NCBI RefSeq assembly: GCF_000308715.1
Contig: NZ_BAGH01000309.1
Location: 1 to 64,000, forward strand
From: Nocardia tenerifensis NBRC 101015
Lineage (GTDB): Bacteria > Actinomycetota > Actinomycetes > Mycobacteriales > Mycobacteriaceae
Length of the DNA: 64,000 nucleotides
Direction: 5' to 3'
Both the position numbers and the translations under genes were made by a program. The notes below the pieces were generated by a model that was not told the DNA's origin, made no database searches, and worked only from the letters and a program-made list of their open reading frames with translations. Below, one piece after another: positions 7,031-15,436 of the stretch. Every line of letters begins with the position of its first letter. Position 1 is the stretch's first letter.

Positions 7031-8953
7031 TCAGGACTGTTTCGGGTATTCGCACAGCGTGAGATAGCAGGGCCGGCGAGGGTGAATCTGGATCGTCTGG
7101 GTTCCGAGGCTCCGTCGCATACCGAGAGGCAAGGCGTGGCGTGGGAAACTCGCGCATTGGATGGAGAGCCGCAGCCGGTCGCCGGTGTCGATGACCGCTT
7201 CGGTGGCGTTGAGTCCGATGTCGATTCGGTGTATCTCGCCGGGACGGACCTCCTGCAAAGACTCCGCGGTGAGCGGGTGTTGCGGTTCGATGAGTTCACC
7301 GTCGGCGTACCGGCTGTTCGCCTCGTCGAGCTCCCGTAATGCGGACCGCAGTGTGCCGCGTGCCATGGCGATCGAGGTGCCGTCGCGAGCGACGCGCGAC
7401 AGCGTCACCACCCACACGGCTTCGTGCCCGGTCGTTTCGACGAACAGGTGAACGTTCATGGGGCCCGAGAGCACGGTGTCGGTCGCGAAAGGGATGGTGG
7501 TGAAGGTTGCCGCGGACTTTTCGGCACGGCGTTCGTCGGCGTTGTACCTGCCGAACAGGGTGCTCAGTCCTCCTGTGGCGATAGCCGTGTTGTCGGACGA
7601 CAGTTGCACTCCGCTGTGCGGGAGGGCGATCGATTGGTCCGCGGGCGGACTGGACAGGGCCAGCGTGCCGTCGTAACCGGCGTGGCCTGCACTGCCGCTG
7701 TTGTCGGCGGACAGGTAAAGACGAACCGGCTGCGCCGCCGGATGCGGGAACTCCGTGCGTGCTACCCACGGCCCGTTGAGTTGGTGGAGAACGATCGGGC
7801 CGTAGCCGTCTATCCCGTTGCTTTCATTGTTGACCCAGCGGTTGAGCCAGGCGCACTGCAGCTCGTCGAGTGCGGGCGGGTTTCCGTTCGTGCCGAAGCC
7901 GAAGCCCGGCGTGAAATGAAAAGAATTGTCGACCAGAACTTGCTTACGCCCGGGCGGCACATCGATTTGCTCGTATATCCGCAGCGGCGAGCGGTTGAAG
8001 ATGTCGCGCCATCCGCCGACCAGAAACGTGGGCACCTCGATCGATTCGAGTCGCGGTCTTCGTTCCTCCCATTTCTCGTTCCGATACAGGTCGGGGTCGT
8101 CTCTGCTCAAATACATGGAGATCGTCCGATCGAACCAGGGCAGCGGAGCGGCGAGACGATCACGTACGTACGAGATCAGCGTGGAGTCGCGCAACAGCGT
8201 GTGCACCGGCGGAATGAATTTGACCGCATTGACGGCGGCCGACCACGCGATGACGAATGGCGACAAGAGACCGCCGGTGAACGCGATCTCGCGATCGGCG
8301 CTCTCCGCTCCCTCGATCGCGAACACCGCCTTCAGGCCCTCCGGGCGAAGCCCGGCGGCGGCCAGTGCGGCCATGGCGTGATAGGAGATGCCCGCGAGCG
8401 CGAACTCGCCGCGGCACCATGACTGATCGCGGAGCCAGCCGAACACCTCCAGATAGTCCCGTCGCTCCTGCGTTCCGATGAAATTCCAACCCCCCAGCGA
8501 CGACCCCGTACCGCGCGAGTCGACCAGCACATACACGTACCCGCGACGTATCAGCGTCTCATTGGGGGAGATCGCGTCCGGCGCGCCGTGTGCCAGCGTT
8601 TGGAGAAATACCGACACTCCGAGAACGTCCGCGGTGTCGACGGGGCGGCGACTCATCCATCGGGCCGCTCGGCTGACCGCACGAACCCCGCGTGAACCGG
8701 CGAGCTGTATCAGCCGCTTGTTGTACGCGGTGAAGGTGACCACGACAGGCAACGGCTCACCGACCGGCCCGGCGCCGTCCCCGGGGCGACCGATATCCGC
8801 ATAGAGCACCGTGCCGTCGCTCATCCGGATAGGGATGTCCCGGTATCGGTGAATATGCGAGTACCGCTCGTCGCCGATATCGAATCTGGTGCCGGGCGGC
8901 AAGGTGCCTACACCGTCGCCGTGCTCTCGTACGTCATCGGTATCGTCGGCCAC
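7031..8953 (-). CDS. CocE/NonD-type serine hydrolase (X-Pro dipeptidyl-peptidase S15 family)
   Basis: A 640-residue alpha/beta hydrolase with the C-terminal jelly-roll domain typical of CocE. The N-terminal domain has the oxyanion-side motif DSRGTGSSLGGW, the nucleophile in GISYHA (Ser190), an acid candidate in GGWRD, and a His in the HFTPG block. CocE-type enzymes cleave esters or amides; the natural substrate is unknown. GTG 8953 was selected because AGGAGA lies about six bases before it; an in-frame ATG at 9022 lacks this. It directly precedes the WS/DGAT gene, suggesting that the pair acts on the same ester or acyl donor. Confidence 0.88.
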   Translation of the reverse strand: MADDTDDVREHGDGVGTLPPGTRFDIGDERYSHIHRYRDIPIRMSDGTVLYADIGRPGDGAGPVGEPLPVVVTFTAYNKRLIQLAGSRGVRAVSRAARWMSRRPVDTADVLGVSVFLQTLAHGAPDAISPNETLIRRGYVYVLVDSRGTGSSLGGWNFIGTQERRDYLEVFGWLRDQSWCRGEFALAGISYHAMAALAAAGLRPEGLKAVFAIEGAESADREIAFTGGLLSPFVIAWSAAVNAVKFIPPVHTLLRDSTLISYVRDRLAAPLPWFDRTISMYLSRDDPDLYRNEKWEERRPRLESIEVPTFLVGGWRDIFNRSPLRIYEQIDVPPGRKQVLVDNSFHFTPGFGFGTNGNPPALDELQCAWLNRWVNNESNGIDGYGPIVLHQLNGPWVARTEFPHPAAQPVRLYLSADNSGSAGHAGYDGTLALSSPPADQSIALPHSGVQLSSDNTAIATGGLSTLFGRYNADERRAEKSAATFTTIPFATDTVLSGPMNVHLFVETTGHEAVWVVTLSRVARDGTSIAMARGTLRSALRELDEANSRYADGELIEPQHPLTAESLQEVRPGEIHRIDIGLNATEAVIDTGDRLRLSIQCASFPRHALPLGMRRSLGTQTIQIHPRRPCYLTLCEYPKQS

Positions 8954-9438
8954 GGTCTTCTCCTGAAGAATATCGGTCGAGTCGCCGAGTCCGGCCGACA
9001 CAGGCCCGGGTCGGCGGCGCACCCACTCAATTCAGGTGACACAAGCGGCCGAGTCCTGACCGGGAAATCGATTTACACCGAGCCCGAGCAGGAAAGGCAA
9101 CGAGTAGAGATTTCAGAGCCGCAATGCCAGCCTGCAAATCTTATCTAGATATACTCATCGTACGGGCAACACTTCCACTCGGCAACAATAAGATCGCCGA
9201 TCTCGGTCTTTGCAAGAACGTCAACAATGAGCAATTTCCGCGCGGTCGGTTTTTTATCCGAAATATCGGACCGTTGCGCTTGTCCCCTTCGACGCCGCGC
9301 GGCCGCAGGACCGGTGAGCCGAGCGATACACCGAGGACGGCGTTCCCTGTGTTGCGACAAATTCAGTGAAACTGAATTACGCCCTGCCGTATGCGTTTTC
9401 GGTGAACACGTCGAGAGAATACGACCGGTCGGACTGCG
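8954..9438. other. 485-base gap between MarR and CocE genes
   Basis: No supported gene. The AT-rich section 9120-9260 probably holds the promoter of the CocE-WS/DGAT unit, and a perfect 19-bp palindrome lies at 9360-9378. Confidence 0.5.
9360..9378. promoter_or_regulatory. Perfect palindrome AATTCAGT-GAA-ACTGAATT
   Basis: Eight-base perfect arms (9360-9367 and 9371-9378) with a three-base spacer. The size fits a TetR/LacI-type operator. It lies 407 bases upstream of the CocE start, just beyond the MarR stop. Confidence 0.45.
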
Positions 9439-9888
9439 TCACCCGGCGTCGCCGGGGGCAGGTGAGGAGGGGGACGGCTCGAGCAACTCGGCCAGCACGA
9501 TGGTGTCGCGCAGATAGCGCTCATACGGAAAATCAGCCGCGAGCAGGGCGGTGCGCAACTCGTCGACGAGCGGTTTACCGGTGGCGTGGAAAGCGTCGCG
9601 GCCCGCCTCGGTCGTGCGGACCAGTCGTCGCCGTTTGTGCTCCGGATCGGTCTCGATCCGCACGAGTCCGGCTTCTTCCAGCGGACGTAGCGCCCGGCTG
9701 ATGGCCGGATCGGAGACCGCCAGCGCTTGCGCCAGCTGATGCTGGGTCACCGGCTCGATGTCCTCCAGCGTTCCCAGCAGGCGTATCTGGCTGTAGCTCA
9801 GCCCACGAGAGTTGTCCACCCGCCGCCGCGCCGCCTCGCCGAGCAGGAACACCACGCGATGCAGCAAGTCTCCGAGTCCATCGTCCAC
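9439..9888 (-). CDS. MarR-family transcriptional regulator
   Basis: A 149-residue winged-helix regulator. The recognition region (HQLAQALAVSDPAISRALRPLEEAGLV) and the wing (RIETDPEHKRRRLVRTTEAG) are textbook MarR. GTG 9888 is the start. It is the last gene of a minus-strand set (DUF6790, TMEM175, MarR). Matching sites GGTTAANATTAAY lie 27-39 bases upstream of its own start and 17-29 bases upstream of the DUF6790 start, suggesting that it represses both. The ligand is unknown. Confidence 0.9.
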   Translation of the reverse strand: MDDGLGDLLHRVVFLLGEAARRRVDNSRGLSYSQIRLLGTLEDIEPVTQHQLAQALAVSDPAISRALRPLEEAGLVRIETDPEHKRRRLVRTTEAGRDAFHATGKPLVDELRTALLAADFPYERYLRDTIVLAELLEPSPSSPAPGDAG

Positions 9889-9914
9889 ACGTCGAGCATA
9901 GTCCAGTCTTACCC

Positions 9915-9927
9915 GGTTAAGATTAAT
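9915..9927. promoter_or_regulatory. Candidate MarR operator, site 1 (marR promoter)
   Basis: GGTTAAGATTAAT, matching 11236-11248 except at two positions. It overlaps the 3' end of the TMEM175 gene and sits in front of marR. The adjacent CTTACCCGGTTAAG (9908-9921) is a 12/14 palindrome. Confidence 0.5.
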
Positions 9928-10576
9928 CGTCGCCCTCCTGCCGAACGGCGCGGACCCGGTTGATCAAGCGACCGCCGAAGGTGGCGACGAGCGGAGCGAA
10001 CAGCCACACCACCCATACATAAGGGGTGAGCCAGGCCAGTACGGCGGTGACCGCGAAAACCGTTGCCACGGCATAGGATCCACCGGCATTCGAGCGGAGC
10101 GCGGCGGGCGAGACCCGCTCGGCCAGCACGGATCGCCGGGACGCGATCTCCTTGACCACCGCCTCACTGGCGAAAAGCGCCGCGGCCACCCCCGCGAACA
10201 AGCAGACGGCGAGCGAGTTGCCGAACGCATTGCCGAACAGCGCGGTGACGAACGGCAATACCGCGGCGAACAACAGCATCGGCGCGTGGGCGGCCAGCGT
10301 GTACCGATCCACCAGCTCCACCTGATAGATCAGCACATGGTGGCGCCGCCACACCGACCACAGCAGGAAGAACGCGAGCACCAGCGCCACGAACGACGAC
10401 CGTTCGTGCCAGAGGAATTCGGCCAGTGCGCGAGCATCGGCCGCGTCCTCGCCCTTGGGCCGTTCCAGCTCGATAACCAAAAGCGTTATCGCGATGGCCA
10501 AGACGGCATCGACGAAGGCGCCGATCCGATGCGGCGGCCACCCGTCCGCGATAACTGTGTCATTGCGCGTTTCCAT
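9923..10576 (-). CDS. TMEM175-family (DUF1211) membrane protein, putative potassium channel
   Basis: A 217-residue six-helix protein. Bacterial TMEM175 proteins form tetrameric potassium-permeable channels. TM1 reads RIGAFVDAVLAIAITLLVIEL, the family motif RxxxFSD with FVD replacing FSD, so the conserved serine is valine. Other helices fit the family (FVALVLAFFLLWSVWRRHH). ATG 10576 is preceded by GGAGGC; a longer frame to 10711 exists but lacks homology. It sits between DUF6790 and marR with gaps of 91 and 34 bases. Confidence 0.88.
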   Translation of the reverse strand: METRNDTVIADGWPPHRIGAFVDAVLAIAITLLVIELERPKGEDAADARALAEFLWHERSSFVALVLAFFLLWSVWRRHHVLIYQVELVDRYTLAAHAPMLLFAAVLPFVTALFGNAFGNSLAVCLFAGVAAALFASEAVVKEIASRRSVLAERVSPAALRSNAGGSYAVATVFAVTAVLAWLTPYVWVVWLFAPLVATFGGRLINRVRAVRQEGDD

Positions 10577-10667
10577 GATCGCCTCCGTTCGGCCGCCGAG
10601 AATCGGCGGCCACGTCTTCGATACCCACTTGCTGAGATCAATCGCCTCGGCACAGACCGGGCGAACC

Positions 10668-11219
10668 TCACCTGGCCGCGTGCGGTGCGACGACCATTCC
10701 GCTGGGCACACGCTGCTCGGTACCGGCCAACCGCTGCGAGCGCAGCGCGAGAACGATCATGACGGCGGGGAACAGCAGGTCGCACACCAGGACTCCGCCG
10801 GTGTTACCGGGCGAGTGGTCGCCGTTGGCGAACCACTGGTAGACGTGGCCGATCAACGCGCCCCACAGAAACATGCCGGCCCCGAGCCCGACGGTGACGC
10901 GCTCCCGGACCGTGGCCGAAGAAGAAGCGGCACGAAACGCCATCACGGCGAGCGCGAGATTCGCGAACGCGATCTCGAACTGGAACGGACTCCGGGCAAA
11001 GCCGATCACCGTGGCCATCTCGTCCGGAACCGTGAGAAACGCGACCGTCATCCACAGGCTGCCGCAGCCGAGCGCGACCACGGCCCACCACCGCTGCCAG
11101 GTCTCCAGCGCGGCTTGCCGAGACGGGCTGCGCCGGGTGCGGACCAGTGCGCCGACGACCGCGATGAGCGGCCAGATCAGGGGGAAGGAGGTCTGAGCGA
11201 GGAAGGAAGCTGTGTTCAT
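10668..11219 (-). CDS. DUF6790-like membrane protein
   Basis: A 183-residue protein with about five hydrophobic segments. Recognisable blocks are GFARSPFQFEIAFANLALAVM and GHVYQWFANGDHSPGNTGGVL, typical of DUF6790 proteins, whose function is unknown. It is the first gene of the unit ending in marR. The MarR-type site GGTTAATATTAAC lies 17-29 bases upstream of ATG 11219. Confidence 0.8.
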   Translation of the reverse strand: MNTASFLAQTSFPLIWPLIAVVGALVRTRRSPSRQAALETWQRWWAVVALGCGSLWMTVAFLTVPDEMATVIGFARSPFQFEIAFANLALAVMAFRAASSSATVRERVTVGLGAGMFLWGALIGHVYQWFANGDHSPGNTGGVLVCDLLFPAVMIVLALRSQRLAGTEQRVPSGMVVAPHAAR

Positions 11220-11235
11220 ACGTTGAGTGTTGCAT

Positions 11236-11248
11236 GGTTAATATTAAC
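11236..11248. promoter_or_regulatory. Candidate MarR operator, site 2 (DUF6790 promoter)
   Basis: GGTTAATATTAAC contains the perfect 12-bp palindrome GTTAATATTAAC (11237-11248) and matches the site in front of marR, so one regulator can be expected to bind both. Confidence 0.55.
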
Positions 11249-11386
11249 TGCGCAAGACTTGATTGGAACTGACGGCACGACGAGCCGACCGCCGGCCTGA
11301 TGGAGGATCGCCCCATGGCGGGCCCCCGTCCGTTGGTTGTCAGACCCGGGAATGGCAGGCGGGGGCGGTTGCGGCAGAGTGTCGGT

Positions 11387-12124
11387 GTGAGCGAATCGCG
11401 TTCGAACTACACCCCGCGGCCCATGTCCAGCAAGACCACCTACGCGTTGGGCGCCGTCGCCGTCGTGTTGATCGCGGTGATCGTTGTCCTGGCGACCCGC
11501 GGGGGACACGAGGAGGCGAGCGCCCGCAACGACGGTTACGGGTCCGCGCACGACCCCGGTGTGCACGTGGTGCTGGAACCGGACGGTTCGATCCTGCTCG
11601 GTAAGCCGGACGCACCGAAGACGATCGACATTTTCGAGGATCCGATCTGCCCCGGCTGCGGCAATATGGAGCGCATTTACGGTCAGGAGATCGCGCAGAA
11701 AATCGACGAGGGCAAGCTGACCGTCCGCTACCGTCTGGTCAACTTCCTCGACGCCCGTTCGCGCAGCAAGGACTATTCGTCCCGCGCGGTCGCGGCGAAT
11801 CAGTGTGTCGCAGAGGGTGGTTCGGGCCCGGTGTACTCGAAGTTCCATACCGAACTGTTCACCACCAAGCGCCCGAGCGAAGGCGGCGCCGATCTGGACA
11901 ACAGCGAGCTCGCCGCGCTCGCCAGGGCCGCCGATGCGCCGGAGTCGGTGCTCCAGTGCATCTCCTCCGGTGCGAAAATCGATGCGGCCAAAGCCAGTGC
12001 CACTGCCATGACGGATGCGCTCGACGCGGCGCTGAACGGCTCCGCGGCAACCCCCGCCGTGTTCGACGGCAAGACCAAAATCGATGTGAACAAGCAGGAC
12101 TGGGTGGACGTCCTCACCCGCTGA
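11387..12124 (+). CDS. Membrane-anchored DsbA-like thioredoxin-fold protein
   Basis: A 245-residue protein with one N-terminal TM helix (YALGAVAVVLIAVIVVLA) and an extracytoplasmic DsbA-type domain. The active site is CPGC in DPICPGCGNME, followed by the helical insertion and a cis-Pro candidate near TPAVF. It probably forms or exchanges disulphides in secreted proteins, like mycobacterial DsbA-like proteins. GTG 11387 is the preferred start; ATG 11423 is an alternative. Confidence 0.88.
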   Translation: MSESRSNYTPRPMSSKTTYALGAVAVVLIAVIVVLATRGGHEEASARNDGYGSAHDPGVHVVLEPDGSILLGKPDAPKTIDIFEDPICPGCGNMERIYGQEIAQKIDEGKLTVRYRLVNFLDARSRSKDYSSRAVAANQCVAEGGSGPVYSKFHTELFTTKRPSEGGADLDNSELAALARAADAPESVLQCISSGAKIDAAKASATAMTDALDAALNGSAATPAVFDGKTKIDVNKQDWVDVLTR

Positions 12125-12232
12125 TGCCGACTTGGCACTGATCGAGCAAATGTGCCGCGCGACATCGACTTGCGTGTCTACGCTTTTCACAGACGGTCAA
12201 GTGTCCGAGTTTGCGCGTATTAGGGATGAACG

Positions 12233-13036
12233 ATGACGAATTCCGAGTCGGCGCCAGTCGAGTTCGACGTATCCAAGCCGAGTATCTCGCGAGTCTACGA
12301 TGCGCTGCTCGGCGGCAAGGACTATTACCCGTCCGACGAACACGTGCTGGAGCATCTGCGTGAGACCATGCCAGAGGTCGATGAGCTGGCCAAACTGAAC
12401 CGGGCCGTCCTCGGCCGCGGCGTGCGTTACCTAGCGGGCGTAGCGGGACTCAAGCAGTACCTCGACCTCGGCGCCGGGCTCCCCACGATGGAGAACACGC
12501 ATCAGGTCGCACAGTCGTATCAACCGGACGCACAGGTCGTCTATGTCGACAACGATCCGATCGTGCTGGCCCACGGACGAGCGCTACTCGGTGAGAACGG
12601 ACTGACCCGCGTCATCACCGCGGACCTGCGCGATCCCGCCGCGGTGCTCGCGCATCCCGACGTGCAGAAGATGATCGACTTCTCCCAGCCCGTGGCCATC
12701 ATGCTCGTCGGCATGCTGCATCACCTGCACGATGACGAGGATCCCGAGGGCGTCGTCGACGGCTACCTGGATGCCGTGCCCGTCGGCAGTCATCTGTTCA
12801 TCACCCATTTCCTGCATACCGGCGACGAATCGCGCGCGTTGGAGAGGTCGTTCCTCGACTTCCTCGGCACCGGCCGGTTCCGGACGCGCGAGGAGATCCT
12901 GCGCCTGTTCCGCGGCTGCGAGCTCGTCGAGCCCGGCCTGGTGCCGCTGTCGCATTGGCGGCCGGACGGCATCGTGCGCGACAAGCTGACCCTGGTCGAG
13001 GAGATCATCGTCGGCGGGATCGCCGTCAAGTCCTGA
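12233..13036 (+). CDS. SAM-dependent methyltransferase, DUF574 (PF04672) family
   Basis: A 267-residue protein with the actinobacterial signature PSISRVYDALLGGKDYYPSD and a SAM-binding motif YLDLGAGLPTMENTH, then YVDNDP and the ADLRDP block. Full length for the family, which is expanded in Nocardia, Frankia and Streptomyces; substrates are mostly unknown. ATG 12233 fits the family start. It is followed at once by GC-rich hairpins that may end the transcript. Confidence 0.92.
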   Translation: MTNSESAPVEFDVSKPSISRVYDALLGGKDYYPSDEHVLEHLRETMPEVDELAKLNRAVLGRGVRYLAGVAGLKQYLDLGAGLPTMENTHQVAQSYQPDAQVVYVDNDPIVLAHGRALLGENGLTRVITADLRDPAAVLAHPDVQKMIDFSQPVAIMLVGMLHHLHDDEDPEGVVDGYLDAVPVGSHLFITHFLHTGDESRALERSFLDFLGTGRFRTREEILRLFRGCELVEPGLVPLSHWRPDGIVRDKLTLVEEIIVGGIAVKS

Positions 13037-13039
13037 GTT

Positions 13040-13512
13040 CGGGTGGGGCCGGGCCGGACGCACCACCTGGTCGCGGCCCGGCCCCGCTCGACGGTGCGAT
13101 CCGACTCCAGGAGTTCCCCGGGACCGCCGGCGCCGAGCATTCGGTTGGCTCAGGCCCTGTGTCGAAGTCCGGCCGGATGAAACTTCGACACGGAGCCTGG
13201 GGGCCGAGCCAGCGAACTCGTCGGCGACTCGGCCCACTCGGCGGGGCGGCCGGCGTCCCCAGTCAGCCGGTCCGCCGCCCGCCGAGCATTCGGTTGGTCG
13301 GAGGGCCGGGCCGCCGCATCCACCACCCGACGGCCCGGCCCGTTTCGACGGCGCGGCCGATATACCCCCTGACCGCGGCGCGTCGAGTCTGTTGGTTCGT
13401 CGGGCCGAGCCGCCGACTCCACCTGTCGGCGGCTCGGCCCGGTTCGACGGCGCGGTCCCGCTTCCCCAGTTGGCCGGTGCCGCTGCTCGTCGCGTTTTCA
13501 GTTGGTCGGTGA
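13040..13512. repeat. Array of degenerate tandem units, each with a long hairpin
   Basis: About four diverged units of 100-150 bp. Each has a GGGCCGRGCC...GGCYCGGCCC hairpin, a GTTCGACGGCGCGG-like block in three of them, and an end reading CGGTTGG, CTGTTGG or CAGTTGG. Hairpin arms are 13045-13056/13074-13085 (12 bp), 13201-13208/13228-13235 (8 bp), 13303-13313/13331-13341 (11 bp) and 13401-13417/13425-13441 (17 bp, perfect). A fifth hairpin (13151-13167/13183-13199, 15 of 17) contains GTGTCGAAG/CTTCGACAC. GAGCATTCGGTTGG occurs twice, 149 bp apart. It lies between convergent genes and could be a terminator array or a decayed REP-like element. Confidence 0.7.
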
Positions 13513-13523
13513 GAGGCGGGCAT

Positions 13524-14791
13524 TCACTGCGGCGCAGAAGCTCTTGCGTCATAGGGTATTTCGTTGTCCGGCGCGATTCGGCACAGTTGGCGGTGGACCA
13601 TGACGTGGCCGCGTAGTGGGTAGGCGATGTCGTCGGGCAGATCGCGCGGCACATCCGGTCGCGACGGGCCGTCTTCGGGCTTGGTCGGCACGTCGATGTC
13701 CTTGTGCGGGAATAGGTATCGGGCACCTTCGCGGGAAGTTGCGTGCACCTCGCCGGTCGGTGTCGTCCACTGCAACCGATCCGGGTCGGCCAGCCAGGTT
13801 TCCCAGGGCACTTTTCTGTTGTCCGCCAACGTTTTCAAGCGAAGGTGTCGCGCGCACAGTGTGATCGAGTCATCCAGTTCGGATTCGGCGGCCGGCATCG
13901 TGCATCCCGGAAACCGGCACATCCCGTCCAGCGCACGCACTTCCCGTTCCGTGTGCGTAACCTGTTCTGCGGCAAGCTCATCGGCGGATCGTTCCGGAAT
14001 TACCTGGAACCGAGCATGTTCCGCGCGATCAGCCGGGCCAGCGCGGCGTCGATCGGCCCGTACCCGGCTAGAAACGCGGGCGCATCCCGCATCCCGAGCA
14101 ACGTGTCAGCCGGAATTCCGATCTGAATCAGCGGCCGCCGCGGCGTCTCGCCCCCCGCACCTCCCTTCGGACATCGCACGCGCCCACACCCGCACCGCAA
14201 CCGCCCGGACCCGTCGGCCAGCGCCACCAGCGCGTCGGCCCGCCGCTGCGGCATCGTCCGCGGATCCGACGCGCACACCTGCAGACTCATCTCCCGCAAC
14301 CGCATCGCCACCGTCTGCGCTCCCGCGGCGGGCAGCAGTCCGTCGAACACCGCCATGCTGTCCTGCATCGCCCGAATCCGGACGTCCCGATCCTCCTGAC
14401 GCCGCTCCCGCCGCCGCTGCGCCCCAACGGGATCCAGCCGCGCCACCCATCGCCGCGCCGCCTGCCGCAGCCGCACCGGCGTCGTCCGCGCCGCGGTCGC
14501 CAGCAGGCGCGGCTCCAACTCGTCGAGCACCTCCCGCGCCACCGCACGCGTGTTGTCGATGATCACCCGCACCCTCGCCAGATCGATCCGCCCCGCCGCG
14601 AACTCACCCGCCCGCACCTCCCCCACCTCCGCACTCGACGCAAGACGCCGGCGATACAACTCCCGCACCGCGAACACCTCCGCCGCCTGCGCCATCGCCG
14701 AAGCCCCATGCGCAGTCCGAAGGGCGTCCCTCAGCCCCTCATCGCTCATGGCCTGAAAATCCAGCACCGAGAGATCGCATCCTTCGAACAT
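13524..14791 (-). pseudogene. DUF222/HNH endonuclease-like gene, frameshifted and core-deleted
   Basis: Two frames together give the usual 13E12-repeat (DUF222) protein. 14000-14791 encodes the N-terminal 263 residues up to PIDAALARLIARNMLGSR then stops; 13524-13940 continues in another frame with LDGMCRFPGCTMPAAESELDD. Restoring one base near 14000 joins them through VIPERSADELAAEQV. The HNH core is also damaged: where intact homologues read about LDHTxPW...N...CRRHHRLKT, this one jumps from LDD to SITLCARHLRLKT, losing the catalytic HNH segment. Such genes are common, repetitive and often decayed in actinobacteria. Confidence 0.8.
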
Positions 14792-14913
14792 GCGTTCGAT
14801 TCTACGACCGTCCGCCCCTCCCCGCTACCCCCGTTTCAAGCCGATTTGGTCGCCGCCACACCCGTGGTGTAACTTCGTTCAGGCAGTCAGGGAAACCTGA
14901 AAGCAACCCACTC

Positions 14914-14986
14914 GGGGCTATGGCGCAGCTGGTAGCGCACCACACTGGCAGTGTGGGGGTCAGGGGTTCGAGTCCCCTTAGCTCCA
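14914..14986 (+). tRNA. tRNA-Ala(GGC)
   Basis: A 73-base cloverleaf: acceptor GGGGCTA (14914-14920) pairs with TAGCTCC (14979-14985), discriminator A. Anticodon stem CCACA/TGTGG with loop CTGGCAG gives anticodon GGC (Ala). The T arm is AGGGG-TTCGAGT-CCCCT. CCA is not fully encoded. A terminator follows. Confidence 0.97.
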
Positions 14987-14995
14987 CTTTCTAAT

Positions 14996-15032
14996 CAGGT
15001 CAGGCCCGGCAATGCCGGGCCTGACCTGTTTT
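14996..15032 (+). terminator. Terminator of the tRNA-Ala gene
   Basis: Fifteen-base perfect arms (14996-15010 and 15014-15028), a three-base loop AAT, then TTTT. Confidence 0.9.
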
Positions 15033-15436
15033 GTGGAATCGGACGATCCCCATTCTTCGATCCCCATTCGCCTATAGCGAAAGTTTGTGCAGGCCAATGG
15101 CTTACTTGGTCACCGTAGCAAGATCACGACAGGTGTCGTGTACCTGATCGCGGATTGCGTCCTCAACATCCGGGCGAACATCGGCCGTTGCTGGGTCGGC
15201 GCGACTGCGGAACGCACTCCGAGGGTGTCATCGTGAAAGGGCTGTCAGAGTCGAGGGTTCGAGTACACAGTGCCCCTTCGGAAGCAGCCGAGCGGATTCC
15301 CGTTTTGATGACGGGTCCTGGCCGTGGACCATGTTCAACTGCCGAAGCTGCTTCGGCCAGTCGCCCATAAAACGATGAGAGCGAGCACAAGTCGAACTGC
15401 TTGTGCTGCCCCGCTATTCGAATTTCGAGACATCGT
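15033..15436. other. 404-base gap downstream of tRNA-Ala
   Basis: No supported gene. Around 15251-15280 the sequence TCGAGGGTTCGAGT followed by CCCCTT resembles the T arm of the tRNA with an insertion, possibly a trace of an old attachment site. Confidence 0.35.

Noticed and set aside
15155..15370. Small plus-strand frame downstream of tRNA-Ala
   Set aside because: No ribosome site or homology; both strands are open, as expected by chance at this GC content.
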